Both the position numbers and the translations under genes were made by a program. Below are positions 1 through 12,311 of a stretch of 64,000 nucleotides of DNA, piece by piece (position 1 is the first letter of the stretch; every line of letters begins with the position of its first letter). The DNA lies in NCBI GenBank assembly GCA_950295325.1, contig OX485805.1, positions 23,485,501-23,549,500 of the forward strand. Reading direction: 5' to 3'. The notes beneath the pieces are model-generated. The model did no database searches. It saw only the letters and a list, made by a program, of their open reading frames with translations, and was not told the DNA's origin. Origin of the DNA: Polytrichum commune (Eukaryota > Streptophyta > Polytrichopsida > Polytrichales > Polytrichaceae).

Positions 1-416
1 TCTCCGCACCGTGAACAGCTCCAGCATGCAAATCTTCCGGAGCTGGCGCCACACAGGTGTGTATGGCGCAAATGCAATACCTGATTCATTCCGTTTCACT
101 CTTGATCAGCTCATCTGCGAACTAAATACTGCTATACATACTTGTGCTAATTATAGTGGGTTATTGTCAAACCAATCAAAAATGAAAACTCAGACTGGAA
201 TATCGTCATACCCACTAAAAATGGAAAACTAAAATATTACCATAGCTAATTCAACACCAAGTTATGCGATGGACATTGATAGAATACTTCCAAAACCATT
301 CAACATGCTAACCCACAAAGAAAGCCGGGTTTTGGATCAAAGCAATCTACCAATGTCCATCCGACATCGCATGTTTTGAAATTCTCCGAGCTGTGATTTG
401 GTATGCCTCAAATCAT

Positions 417-466
<50 letters not shown>

Positions 467-874
467 GTAGTTGTAGGAAAAGTAGAAGGCAGATGCAAGG
501 TTCGTTGTGCGGGACGCCCAAATTTTATCATACGTCTGCAGAAACTCTTTGGCCATCTCCGGCGTGGTGACCACAATGGCAGGCACGGAGCCCAGCCTGA
601 GGTGGTAGATTTCTCCATACTTTTTAGCCAAGTTCGCCATGCTCTGATGCGGCAGCTTCCCCAATAAAGGTAAGTGACCCAATATGGGCCATGCTGGTGG
701 AGATGGCGGTAGCTTCAGCTTGGGTTGCTGTGACTTCACCAGTGCCACCAAGGGGATGAGGATCAAGGCGGCCAGGAGCAAATAAAATGCCGGAGCCTGC
801 TCTGCGAGACCAGCATCTGGGCTGTAATGCATATAAGTCGGTACTTTCGCAAGCGCAGCCTTCACGGAATCCAT
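1..874 (-). CDS. Cytochrome P450, CYP71-clan type, first two exons (partial)
   Basis: Haem-thiolate monooxygenase, normally ER-anchored. Exon 1 runs 874-463 and starts at the ATG opening MDSVKAALAK. It holds a hydrophobic anchor (about residues 27-46), the proline-rich hinge PPSPPAWPILGHLP, then the usual N-terminal fold with KYGEIYHLRLGS and IWASRTTNLA. A 382-bp intron (462-81) has a GT donor and CAG acceptor. Exon 2 (80-1) continues in frame with FAPYTPVWRQLRK and MLELFTVRR, the helix C region whose WR and K contact haem propionates in this family. The frame stays open to base 1. The I-helix AGTDT, EXXR and haem-Cys loop lie outside the window. An upstream in-frame ATG at 934 would add 20 residues; the inner ATG gives a normal P450 N-terminus. 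The CYP family cannot be set from 164 residues. No upstream neighbour is visible. Confidence 0.88.
420..461. repeat. (AG)20 microsatellite touching the P450 splice donor
   Basis: About 20 AG units on the plus strand. On the coding strand this is an uninterrupted CT run that starts directly after the GT of the intron 1 donor of the P450. Confidence 0.95.
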
Positions 875-2637
875 GACGTTCCTGAATTGGTGCAGATGGA
901 AAAGTCTCTGCAAGACAATCAAAGCTTCAATCACAAGAAAGGGTACTGTTCGAGTTTCGGTTTAATTTCTCCTGATAACAATCAACGGGAGTAGACTGGA
1001 TAATTGGCTGCTACACACTCGATCGAATTTGTTTCTGCTTAGGTCAGTTTGGCTTGCCATGGAGTTGCAGCTGCGGCGAGACATACAAATGAGGAAACAC
1101 CATCATCACATTATTTTGTTCATCAGCTCCAGAGCATGCAATTGTATCTCAGAAGCAGGATATGTCTTGCATTCTTCTGCCTCTAGAAAAGTTACGTCAG
1201 GTTCCATGGTGAGCGAAGAACTGGTGGCCAACGTTTTTTTTCACTTGGAGGTGATCTACAAACACGAGTTTGAGCAAATTAACGAGAATGAAGCTTGGAT
1301 GATGACGGGAGGAAATTAACACCGACGCCCGTTTCTTTAAGACAGTGGATAGAGAAGGGTCAGGAGCGACACATAACATTGGCGCGTTGCACGGAAGTTG
1401 ACCCATGATATATTTACAGTACGACTTTCCAAATTCTACCATGATGTAGGAGAGGTACGTTTCATCTCCACACACTGGGTTGGAAGGAACTCGCACTGTG
1501 ACACAGATTACATGTGAATGACATAATCATGTGATCCCCGAGCTCACAAACACATGACATCCAGCACCATGCAAAATATTCTAAGAGGAAATGAAATGCT
1601 AGACTCCTGGCTGCACAATCATGTGACCTATTTATTGTCATACCAATAACAAAGAAAACCTGGTGTTTGTCTGTTTGACATGAATTTAAACTTGCACAAA
1701 GTCATTGTGACAGGACAAGACATCACAAAAAGTTGGGTGTTGATGAAATCAAGCTGCGGCGGAAATGCAGCAGCTCGCAGGCATCCAATGGATGATTAAA
1801 AGATGCGACTGATCCCTCAGAGCTGGCCTCACTGGTGGCAAGCGGGTACTAAAGTTTTAGATCATAGATTTGACGAAACTATCCACACGATTTTCACATG
1901 ACTCAGGTTGACATGCAGGCTAGGATGTCAACACAACAGAATGCAAGAAGAGGGGGTTACATTCTGGGAGCTGCTGCCGCCGAATCCCAGTTTCCTAGCT
2001 ATTCATGCAAGCCTCCTTTTAAATGTTCTTCAAGGCTGCGAGCCATCCATCATCGACCTGCACATGGGCAAAAAACCTTCAATCGTTCAAGCAACTTGTG
2101 GAAGCTGATCCTGGAGGAGTGGAAGCTGAACAGCAAGCAGCAAGGATGAGAAAGACATGGGGCTGTGATAGTTATATGCAGACTTTTCCACCCGCGCCTT
2201 CAGCGTGCATGATTACATAGGTGAGCATCTCTTTGACTTCCAGCTTCATCTGATCCGCCCCCAATATTGCATTGGCCTTCGCGCTGGGTTGAAATCTCAA
2301 AATCTGAGCTTGAAAACTGGGTTTAGGAGACATGTTTACTCCGCTCCAGGTTTTTGAAGCAGGTTCTTCAAAGTAAAATTCATGCATTGTACAGTTTTGA
2401 GGTTCTCCGGGTTTTAAGAGGTGAAAACTAGTCAAGTGTACTTTCACATTTGGCAATGGTGCTAGCAAGCATCTCCATGGCCCATTGCGGGGCGGAAACC
2501 CATGAGTGAGGGTTGGCACTAGCATTGGATATGTCTATATGGGCGCTAGGCCCACAAAGAAGGGAGACGTAGTACACTTTATCGAAGAATCTCTTCTAAC
2601 ATACTTAAATATGCCAATTGAGATAACTTGCTTGCAC
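875..2637. other. Spacer upstream of the P450, no gene recognised
   Basis: This stretch should hold the P450 promoter and 5' leader. The longest frame worth noting is 117 codons on the minus strand (2525-2172). I recognise no family in it and see no supporting splice pattern. Nothing else here looks coding. Confidence 0.6.
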
Positions 2638-2939
2638 GATCACCACGTGTGAAAATGTACCTACCTTAATTAAGTCAAATTAACATGTGGTTCACAATTG
2701 ACTATGCTGGCCCCATTTTGACGTTCCCATTGTAAAATCTTAATAACCCAAGTGAACAATCAACCCATGTTTTAAAATGCTATGTTCCTTACAAACACGT
2801 TCAGATCACCACATGTGAAAATGTAACCACCTTAATTAAGTCAAATAAACATGTGGTTCACAATTGACTATGTTGACCCCATTTTGACTTTCCCATTGTA
2901 AAATCTTAATAACCCAAGTGAACAATCGGCCCATGTATA

Positions 2940-3979
2940 CACCCTAACCTTAATAATGTCACACCCTCCGTTTCACCAAAAACAAGGTGTGACATACTTG
3001 ATAATGTCACATTTTGTGCATAATGTGATATTATCAAAAAATATGTAGAAAATCAAAATATAATTACAATTTAAAAAACAAAAACAAATACGAGACTTCA
3101 ATGTTTTTGAATGTAAAATCTAATTCAAAATTGTGAATAACAACAAGAGCACATCATAATGTGTCATTGAGATCAGGTAAAGACCTCTCACTAGAGACAA
3201 AGAAGCTTCTAATGTCACATTGTTTTGTTGATGTTAAATGTGCAACACCAATTCTAATGAGTTTGTCATGGATTTTTTCCATTTCTAACAACTCATGAGT
3301 GCTGAAAATCTAAGAACCTTGGCTAGCCATAAAATTCAAAACATCTTTACCATATTTTTGTGCATCGCTTAGCTTCACTACTTTAGACTCATCATCACTG
3401 CTATCAACAATCAATGAGTCCACTTCCATGGAATCAAGAACTTGTTCGCCATCTTGCACTAATTGCACAAGCTCCTCAGTAGAAAATTCCACCTCAAAAT
3501 CATCTTCACCTTCCATGTTTATGTACTCCAAAGGACAAAGCTTTTCTACAGGCTTGCCTTCAACATCCAAACCCAAATTTAATGCGGCGATGAGTCTACC
3601 CAATTGAGCATTTGGACTCCGAAACACGTACCAAATTTGAAATTACACAAGGCATCCCACTATGCCGAAAGCATTGAATGAGAGCTCATTCAGTGACCCC
3701 CAATATGCTTTGCTTTAGCCCATGCTCACCCATGAACAATAATATCGAACCCATGCCCACCCATTATAATATCTATCGAACCCATGCCCACCCATACAAT
3801 CCATCCATACTTGATATTATCACATTTACACTACGGATTTTGAAAGAAAATAGTGACATTATCAAGGGCGATAGGGATAATAACGAGGGAGTTTTACACT
3901 ATGAAAATCGGTTTCAAACTTTTAGGTGACAATATCAAGGTGTTCTATTAACAAGGGTGACATTATCAAGGTTAGACTG
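2940..3979 (-). mobile_element. pogo/Tigger-like DNA transposon (Tc1/mariner superfamily), defective
   Basis: Terminal inverted repeats of about 23 bp: the left end reads CACCCTAACCTTAATAATG, the right end on the minus strand CAGTCTAACCTTGATAATG. Each is bordered by TATA, consistent with TA-targeted insertion. GTGACATTATCAA-type motifs recur inside. The 1040-bp length and a single transposase C-terminal remnant show an internally deleted copy. Assignment to pogo/Tigger rests on the CAGT terminus, TA target and the remnant protein. Confidence 0.75.
3310..3627 (-). pseudogene. Transposase C-terminal remnant, pogo/CENP-B-like
   Basis: A 105-codon open frame inside the 2940-3979 element. It shows the acidic tail of pogo/Tigger/Jerky-type transposases: a DDFEVEFSTEELVQLV segment resembling the ...LTDEEIV..V... 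stretch, then a serine/aspartate-rich linker and a final SDAQKYGKDVLNFMASQGS segment resembling the terminal helix that follows. The CENP-B HTH domains and the DDE catalytic core are absent, so it cannot encode an active transposase. No ATG of the parent gene can be placed. The family call comes from motif shape only. Confidence 0.5.
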
Positions 3980-4504
3980 TATACTAAAATGCTATGTTCC
4001 TTACAAACAAATTCAGTTTTTTTGGCATCGTGGTCTGATGCAGGTACAGGATCCCACAAATTCGATGCTGCCACAGATACACTTACTTAGGTATCCTACA
4101 TTTACAGTGAGGCCTTGATTATTTATTTCAATTCCCAGAGAGGTGAATAATTTAATAAGACAAGCTGGCACATCTTGAAGGTGACAAGGGCATCACTTAA
4201 TTGTGGCAAAACCTGCTGAAAATGCAACCGTTAGATCTAGGCACCTCTTAAGCACAGTGTCCGTGTTTCTGTTTACAGGAACATATCAGACGAGAACTCT
4301 GCTTCCCCAACGATGCTGCAGTATTGATGCTTCCAATTTCAATGGTTAGTTTGTCGTGTTGTGCTGTGGCCAGGAATGGGAGCAAGTATCGCACATTGAA
4401 AAACGTCCAAAGGATAATCTGGTGCTGCCTCGAACGGCTCAGGGAGGTTGTCTTGAAGACTGCCACAACCACCACCCTAGGTAACTTAGGGCCGCTATAA
4501 GTTA

Positions 4505-4860
4505 CACCATGGATCATGGAAGATGGCCTTTTTTCATGATCCGATTTCTTGAAAGATCAATTTACAAAGCCTTTGGGCTCCTCACTAGGTGTCAACTGAA
4601 TGTGGAATGTGCCGATCTTTTTTTAATATATGCCTAAAAAGGGTCCTACGCTGCATCACGGAATACTGTGATCAACATAAGGTTAACGGGCTCACATTCA
4701 TGGATGCATTTTTACTTTTCTTTCTTTCTTCTTGCCTAAAAAAGGTAATTTTGAAAAAAATAAAATTCAAGTTTTCTTGTCATGTCTCTGTTTTTTGGTC
4801 CTACTAAAAGACCATTGTCTTGTCTTGTCTTGTCTTGTCGTCCTCTTCTCATTACTACAG
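4505..4860 (+). mobile_element. Degraded Tourist-like MITE, same family as 55826-56402
   Basis: Shares with the intact copy the ordered strings CAATTTACAAAGCCTTTGGG, CACTAGGTGT, GAATGTGGA and the A-rich segment ending AATTCAAGTTTTCTTGTC. It lacks clear terminal repeats and has an internal insertion near 4635-4735 plus a short (TCTTG)n run at about 4818-4840. Confidence 0.55.
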
Positions 4861-5267
4861 AAGGTGGTTCTTGTGAACACTTGCAATGAACACAATTGTC
4901 ATTATATGTGTCAATGGACCACGGTCCAAATGACTAGGTCTCTTAATAGTGTGAGCGATCATGTCAAAGGAGGCACCTCACTGTTGATCAATATCCAAGT
5001 AGGTTTAGAATTAATAATTGATGTGGAGTTTGGTCCCACGTTTGTTTTTTTAGGTGATATCTGACAACATCGCCATCCTTGGTCAAGCGGGCACCTGTTG
5101 GTCCGTCTAGGGTTATTTATTTCATCCACTGTAATCATCGCCCAACAACGAATTGCATGTAGGCTTGATGTCATCCGATGGTACTGAGCAGCTAGTTCGA
5201 ATTACTCTCCTCTTGGTCATCAACTTTGATACTACTCCCAAACCTCTTGGTTAGGGTTTGCTACAAC

Positions 5268-5326
5268 ATGCCATCGTCGGAGTCTTCAAGCCCTACTTTG
5301 TGCATCAACCAACAATGGAATCCAAG
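5268..5326 (+). other. Possible exon of an unknown gene interrupted by the retrotransposon
   Basis: An ATG opens 19 codons (MPSSESSSPTLCINQQ...) ending at a canonical donor AAG|GTGAGT at 5326. On the far side of the 14.6-kb insertion the frame EVAIGNTSDFEEWISPMFKW follows a TTTTTGTAG acceptor-like string. Together they look like exons of a host transcript, but both pieces are short and unrecognised. Confidence 0.25.
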
Positions 5327-5413
5327 GTGAGTTTGCCTTTTTTGATAGGATGCATGTGAGTTCTTTAATTTGAATTGCAGAATGACTAATGTGATGATGT
5401 GGGTTGTGAATGG

Positions 5414-5428
5414 TTGGATTTTTGTAGG
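5414..5428. repeat. Left target-site duplication of the 14.6-kb retrotransposon
   Basis: TTGGATTTTTGTAGG, identical to 20033-20047. Flanking bases differ on both sides, so the duplication is exactly 15 bp, a normal length for target-primed reverse transcription. Confidence 0.9.
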
Positions 5429-7907
5429 TGAAGTCTCAAGAGAGGGGAGCAATGCCGGAGCTCTGAATACCGGTATTGTGTTGACAGAGCTAGGATGGTC
5501 GTTGGTATTGTTGCAAGCATGCTGTGACTAAGTGTTCCTACGCACAAGGGTGAAGCCGTTTCCGTACGAAACTAGCACATGAACATGCTTACAGACCGAA
5601 GCTCTCGAAGAGTAGCAACATATTAGTTGAGTTACCTTACGGTTTTGTGCAGGTATAAATCTAAGTAGTTCGGTGAAGATTGGTAGGTTCAGAAAAGTTA
5701 TAGTACTGAGAGTATGTGGTGCGATTAGGTGTAGATCGGTAGCCTGGTGTAAGTTTGACTGATCGGTGCAAATCGTAAGAGATCGGGGTAGATCTGTGTA
5801 GCTGGTGCTCTGCGTGTCGGTCGACCGCACAGACATCGCAGCCACAATAAGCTCACAACTACAACGAGATCAAAACTGCACCGAGATCGTGTTGCACCAA
5901 AACCGAAACCCTCCAAAGTAACCTTAGCCAAAGCTCTGCGGGCGGCGATCGAGGAGGACGACGGTCGGTGTGCAGATCGTATCCAGCCAAGATCCGAGGA
6001 CATTGATCGGGGAGGGCGTCGGTCGGTGAGTAGATCGAACCCAACCAAACTCCAAGAACGTGGTTAGTAAGGGCGCCATTCGGTTTGAAGATCATACCCA
6101 GCCAAACGCTGAGGACGTTGCTTGGAGAAGGCGTCGATTGAAATACAGGCCAAACCCAGCCAAGCTCCGTGGGCAGTGAACGGAGAAGGCGTCGGTCGGA
6201 GTGCAGAACGAATCCAACCAAAGCTTCGAGGGCGTTGGAAGGAGAGTATGGAGGTAAGTGGGCAAATCGGGACTGCATCATTCTTACATATGAGACTGCA
6301 CCGAGACCGGAGACCACATCCACGGATTCGGAAAAAGGTAAAGAATAGAGCATCAAAGTGTGAGGTTAGGACCACCACAACCTTGTCCCCTTGTTTCTCT
6401 ATTCGGATTCTTGTTCTAGGAAAAGTAGGCCTAACCTGTGCAAAACTTCATACCAAAGCTAGCACCAAGGCCAGAACCTACACCGAGGACATAATCTGCA
6501 CTAGAGGAGAGGCCAAACCGAGGTGATATCCGAGCGCCAAGGGCGATCACTACACCAAGGTCAAAGCCCAACCTCAAAGTGATAGCCCGATCCAAATCCG
6601 CAGCAGCCCTTCGAAGTAGGACTCTGCCCCGAAACCGTAGCATCAAGGCAGCAGCCCGCTCCACAGTAGCAGACCACGACTAGGCCGCTAACTGCACCCA
6701 AGAAGCAACCCGCTCCGAGGTCGGGAGGCTACACCAAACTCACCACCAACACCGAAGCATGCTACGGGAGTGCAAGTCTGCCCCGAGGTTGCAGCAACCC
6801 ACTCCAAAGCAGAAGAACACACCAAAGTCGCATACTACACTCAGGAAATAACCGGCTCCAGGGAAGGGGATTGTAGCAGACTGCACCCAAGAAGCGGATC
6901 GCTCCGAAGTCAGAGATTACACCGTAATCATCACCAGAGACAACTTCGAAGCCCGCTCCGTGGCCACAAGATTGCTACAAGGCTACAAACCTGTTTAGAG
7001 GGTGCAAGCCTATTCCGTGAACGGTACAGACACTGTCCACACAGCGGAAGGCAACAACTCTCTCGAACAGAGTATGCAGCAGCAATCCAGGACCTAGAGC
7101 CAAGCTGATACACCACCGAGTACTCGGTCACCATCAACCTGCACCGGACCAGGCAACTCAACCGAGTCCGCCGGGCCAATTTTCGAGAAACAAGGGTGAT
7201 TCCATTCTGCTCGAATAGACTGTGTGTACGGTGTTTTTGTGGCAAAGTAGTGACAGTGCTGCAAAGTGGTAGTGTAGATTCAAGTACTTAGAAAACCAAA
7301 ACCCAATCTGAGCATGCTGGGAGGGTTATAATTTGGTGTTGGAACATTGGCTCTAGTATTTAGAATCTACATGGCCACCTAACAAGCTGGTCCTACTCAA
7401 ACACGAACACACTGCACCCAGGCATAAAAGTGTAATCCAGAGCCGGTTGGTGAAGGGTGTGTGGATCCCGGAAGGAGAAAAAGCCCATATCTGAGCAAGT
7501 TGGATGGGCATGGCCTGAGTGCATTGGCAGGCCAAGTAATAAGAAAAACACCGGGACCATACACCAATCAAAAACCGGCCTCGATCACACCAGCTCTATC
7601 TCTTTGGAACTAACGACCGGAGCTCACCCGTCTCACCAAAGCCTCATGCGAAACAACACAAGAGCATCAGCACCCACCGAAGACACAGTGCATCAACCTC
7701 CTACAAACCCCAACAACACAACACCAAGTGGTCATAGAGGTAATTCACCTCACAAAGGTACGATTCCTCCCTCTTTGAATACAATGTTTTTCCATTTTCT
7801 CTTGCTACACATAGATAGGAAATGTCATTCCACATTGAATAACAACCATGAAAACACCCGCATAAATAAAAAAACTCCTCTACTACAAAGCCCCACTACA
7901 CGCGCTA
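5429..7907 (+). other. 5' region of the retrotransposon
   Basis: About 2.5 kb before ORF1 without a convincing coding frame. It holds the 58-bp minisatellite and, around 6660-6960, two diverged copies of a roughly 190-bp segment that share ACTGCACCCAAGAAGC and CGCTCCGARGTC. It is the likely site of the internal promoter. Open frames at 6122-6526 and 7457-7918 look like chance frames in repeat-derived sequence. Confidence 0.6.
5954..6245 (+). repeat. Five tandem units of a 57-58 bp minisatellite
   Basis: The anchor CG(T/A)CGGTC and its diverged forms recur at 5959, 6017, 6074, 6132 and 6190. Each unit continues with a string like GCAGATCGWAYCCAACCAAA and ends before a GGAGAAGGCG-like start. 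The units are diverged but in register. Confidence 0.88.
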
Positions 7908-9953
7908 GTGGAAAGTAGAGGAGCAAAATCTAAGCAAAAAAATAGCTTCACTAAACCAAACAAAGCATTATGTCCAAACATGTACACTAAACCAACTAAT
8001 TCCAAACTAATAAACACAACTAATGTCACAATTTGTAGATACAAAAGGTTAGGACAAGGTAACCAAAGCTATAATCTCCTCCACAAAGCCTGCTTGCACG
8101 CGCAAAAAGGAGGAGGAGATAAAAACACTATCCCTCAAACCTACCAAAATATTAACAAACATTGTGATCAACATATGGCAAATAAAAGCAAAGCAGTTCA
8201 TGACGCCATCATGAGGAGCCCCATTGACACCAACATGGAAGACACGAATGACACAATGGTGATAGAGACCACCCAAACCAAGAGGACACAAGAAGCAAAG
8301 AAAGGAGGCAGCTCAAGCAAGCGGAAGAAAAATGTAGAGCTTACAACCGGATTAAAGGAAACACCGAAGGACTTTTGGCTTGGAATTTTGGCTATGGAGA
8401 AGCTCGCCATCGAAGAAGAAGTAAAAACCAAGGATTGTAGGCCATCAATGAAGAAGGAGGACCTCATCGAAATGGGCATATCCGAAGGAGAAGCAGAGGA
8501 GATGAGCCAACTGTACAAGATTGCATTCCCACATGTAAGACAACTACTCTACCCACTTGAGAGGCCAGATGGGAAAGGTGGGCAACATTTCAATTTAACT
8601 CAATTACCCATTGAAACCGAAGTCGATCCGGGCACCGGACTTTCCTTTGAGTACCACATAGTTGTCCACTTTCAAAGACCATCAACAGACTATACTCATA
8701 ATGAGATACTCAACATGGCAACAGCTAGACTAGCATGCATGAGCATCGAATTGGGGATAGGACTAGCGGAACCCATTTACATCCCTTGCAAAGAAAAAGA
8801 AAAAAACAGCAAAATCAAGTTCTAGACAGGGACCATTAAGATCCATCTCAAAAATCCTAAAGTTGATGGAATTAGCATGCTTAAGGGACTACGCCCTTTC
8901 ATCTTGTCACTAGACAAAACTCACACTCTAGGAAAGATTTGCAAATGCTATGATTCCATAGCTAGGAACACATTGCTATCTACAAAAATCGAAAACCCCA
9001 AGCTACACCTCATCTCCTTTAGCGAGTTACAGAGAGATGTTCTAATTGAAAGTTTCAAACATGGGTATGACTATGAGATTGCTAGTGTGCAAAAGGTTAA
9101 AGAGGAAACATGGGGATGGCTCATCTCAACCACGCCAACACAAGCAAACATGATCATCCAATACCTTGTCCCATACAAACAAGAACTCATGCAGGTAATC
9201 ACACCACAAGCAGCCAAAGTAGAAAGAAGGAGCCGCGGGGATGGACTCACAGAGGACGAAATCAAAAAGAAGAATGCCACCATGCTATGCCTCTATGGTC
9301 TTCACAAAATGAAGAAGGTTGAGGACACAAAGGACTCCATCAAAGCAGTGCTAGGTGAGCTCAATGTTGCATCCTTTTACTTTCCAGGACAAGTAGGTGA
9401 CCTTCACAAAGGCACGGCTAATGTGCAATGGCTTAACGCCATTGTCTACAAACAATGGGTAGGCAAGACAGTAGAGATCTTTGGTAAGCATGTAAGCTTT
9501 GCACCACGTCCAAAAAGCTTGCAAGGAGCAATACCACCCACTAAGGAGGAGCAAGAAAAACTTGGGTTTTGTGACATAACCACAACAATTGCGGATATTC
9601 TTGAGGCAACTCGCAATGCACCGCAAAGCAAAGGGAAAAGTAACATGATCACACATGACGACCTAGACGCACTAGTCGGAACTGCCATGGACAAGCGGAA
9701 TGGACAACTCCTAATTGAGCTCAAAACCGAACTCACAGCAAAAATACACAAGGAAATGGGAGACCTCAAAAAAGAGGTATCCTTGGAAGCGGATGTACGC
9801 GAAGAAAGAATCACCCGAAACTTGACAACACATGTCAAACAACAACTCACGGAAATCCGAAAACAACTTGCACTAACATCACAAGCGGTTAGTATGACAA
9901 CAAAAGCGCTAGACTCCATTCTAGCCCCAACACAACCTCAATTGGAAAACTAG
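7908..9953 (+). pseudogene. Retrotransposon ORF1 (nucleic-acid-binding type), one internal amber codon
   Basis: One continuous frame of 681 codons interrupted only by TAG at 8823-8825 (...SKIKF | TGTIKIHLK...). The first ATG is at 7980. The N-terminal 100 residues are basic and Asn/Thr/Lys-rich. A folded middle follows, and the C-terminal half contains a possible RRM-like segment (NVASFYFP ... NVQWLNAIVYKQWVGKTVEI) and a coiled-coil tail (TAKIHKEMGDLKKEV through TEIRKQLALTSQAV). ORF1 proteins of this type bind element RNA and form RNPs; I infer that role from position and composition, with no close family recognised. The codon context after TAG does not fit known readthrough signals, so I read it as an inactivating mutation. 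Confidence 0.7.
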
Positions 9954-12311
9954 GTTGGAAAAACAACCACATAGCCCACCCACAAAAAATCTGTATCCAC
10001 ACAAGAAATGAAGAAATGGAAAAAATGAAAACAAACAAACCAATAGCATTTGGAAATGCTACCAACAAAGCAACACAAAAAATAAAAAAATAAATAACAC
10101 ATACAACTAAAGCATTCCTAAATCCTACCACACAAATCCGCAAACCAAAAGAAAAAAGAGAAAAACAAATAAAACCAAAGCATTTTTTAACGCTTTCACA
10201 CAAACTCATAAACTAAACCAACAACAAAAAAGAAAGAAAAATCCAAATCAAACCAAAGCATTCATAAATGCTCACACACAAACACATAAACTAAAACAAC
10301 AACAAAAATACCAAAAACAAAGTATACCAAAACAACCAAAACATAACCTAATACAAACAAAACTAACACATCCTAAAAACCACAAAACCAAAGCAATATA
10401 CAAACACAACATAACAACACTACGCCTACACACAAAAAGTTACAAAATACCAAAATACCAAAATAATAACCAAAAGAAAGTTAGGAAAAACTTACACAAG
10501 ATAAAACGAGCTCGGCCTACCGGCCTCGCCCAAGTACAAAACACATACAAACAAAACAAAGAAAACTCAAACTCATGTAAAACAACACCCAAACAAAGAA
10601 ATACCGAAAAAAATAATAACCAATTATAATACTAAAAAACACATACTTAGAAGAAATGTAGATAACACACTCAAAAGAAAAAACAACAACAAAAAAACAC
10701 CATACACAATTAACCACATAAGGACAAACACCCCACCTCCCTATAACAAACACCAAACAAAAAGACAAAGAAACCTTAAAAATATAGAGATACTCACAAA
10801 AAACAAATACCTAAGACAAACCCAACCCACCAACCTTGCCCATAATCAAAATAAATACAATAAAAGACACATATACTCAAAAAACAAAACACAACACACC
10901 AACTCATACAAAATAAAAACAAAAAGGAATAATGAACCCGCACAACATCAACAAACACAACCCCACCCCAAAACATACCCACCACCTAAGCTAAGTAAAA
11001 ACATTAATGTTAAGACAATAATGCAACAAAACAACAAAAACAACAAAATAAACATACTAATCAACAAAACAAAACACATAAAGACATACACCTCACCACC
11101 CCAAACAAACAAACAAAACCTTACAAAACTAATGACAAACAAAGACCTAAAAAGAACCCGGCCTACCAACCTCGCCCATAAACCAAAAAAAAACAACAAC
11201 AACAACAAGAATAAGCTTAAACAACACACAACCCCAAATAACATAAAACCCAAAAACAAAAATAAACACACCTAACAAAAACAAATAAAACCCCACCCCA
11301 AAAAATACACGACATACCTCCTACCTAGACTATGCAAAACCATCAATGGTAAAATAAAAGCACAACACAAAAACAAAAAAGATATACAAAAAACAAACCC
11401 AACAAACCTAGAACAAACAAAAAACAAGAAAGAAATAGCACCTCTCAACGTTGCCGCACAAACAAAACAAAAATTAACAACACATAACCCCAAAAATCCC
11501 AAAACCTCTAAACAAACACACAAAAACATAAAACAAAAAAAAGGAATAACACTTTCTAATGCCCTCACACAAAGGGAAACTAAAACAACACCCACAACCA
11601 TAAAATCAATTAAACACATAAAACCCCAAACAATCAAAAAAGCAAAACGCATAACCATAAACAACAAAGGTAAGAAAAATATCCCCATAACAAACCTACA
11701 ACGGGCTCGGCCTACCGGCCTCGCACAAAAACAAAGTAAATACAAACATAACAAAAGAACACACCCAACAATAATAAAAATACAAAAATCAAACACAAAT
11801 AAAACATCACCCAAACAAAGGAATACCAAAACTATAAAAAATAAGAATACCCATACTAATTCATATACCTTATACATACTTAGAATACATGCATCAAACA
11901 CAACAAAAACAAAGACAAAATACACAACTAAACTCATAAATACAAACACAAAACCCAAACCCGAAAAACAAAACAATACAAATACAATCAGACACAATAC
12001 CTCGACACAAATAAAACAAAATAAAACAAATGACCCTAACCGAAACAACAAAAGGCTCTAAAACAAACACTAAACAAACACAAACACCCAAAAAAAAAAA
12101 AATAATAATAATAATAACAACAAAGACAAAACAACCCTTAATACTACGGACCAAACAAAACAAAAAACAAAAAACAAAAAAAACATAAAACACCACCAAA
12201 AACAAACACAAACCTCACAAACAAATACACGAAAATAACCAAAAAAACACCTTTGGAAAGATAAAAAATACATACAAAGAACTGAAATCATACAAAACAC
12301 AAAAGGCAATA
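9954..12311 (+). repeat. A+C-rich inter-ORF spacer with degenerate tandem repeats and hairpins
   Basis: 2.36 kb between ORF1 and ORF2 in which G and T are scarce on the plus strand. Near its start are about 70-75 bp repeats around 10035, 10110, 10180 and 10255, each with a small hairpin such as GCATTCATAAATGC. The block GGCCTACCGGCCTCGCC recurs at about 10512 and 11709, with decayed versions near 10820 and 11160. Segments at about 10970 and 11290 are copies 339 bp apart, each with a palindrome (AACATTAATGTT, ACCATCAATGGT). No plus-strand coding frame fits; long minus-strand frames here follow from base composition. Confidence 0.75.

Larger units (their letters stand above)
2638..4016. repeat. 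166-bp tandem duplication, second copy split by a transposon
   Basis: Copy 1 is 2638-2803. Copy 2 starts at 2804, runs to 2939 and resumes at 3980-4016. Both contain the same order of segments (CACGTG or CATGTG, TTAATTAAGTCAAAT, GTGGTTCACAATTGACTATG, AAAATGCTATGTTCCTTAC) with scattered substitutions. Copy 1 therefore serves as an unoccupied reference for the pogo-like insertion in copy 2. Confidence 0.88.

Noticed and set aside
7457-7918. 153-codon plus-strand frame as a separate gene
   Set aside because: Low-complexity Thr/Asn/Pro composition, no recognisable domain, located inside the retrotransposon 5' region and overlapping the ORF1 frame.
8823-8825. Programmed readthrough of the ORF1 amber codon
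   Set aside because: The downstream context (ACA GGG) does not match known plant readthrough signals such as CAR YYA, and ORF2 of the same copy is full of stops.
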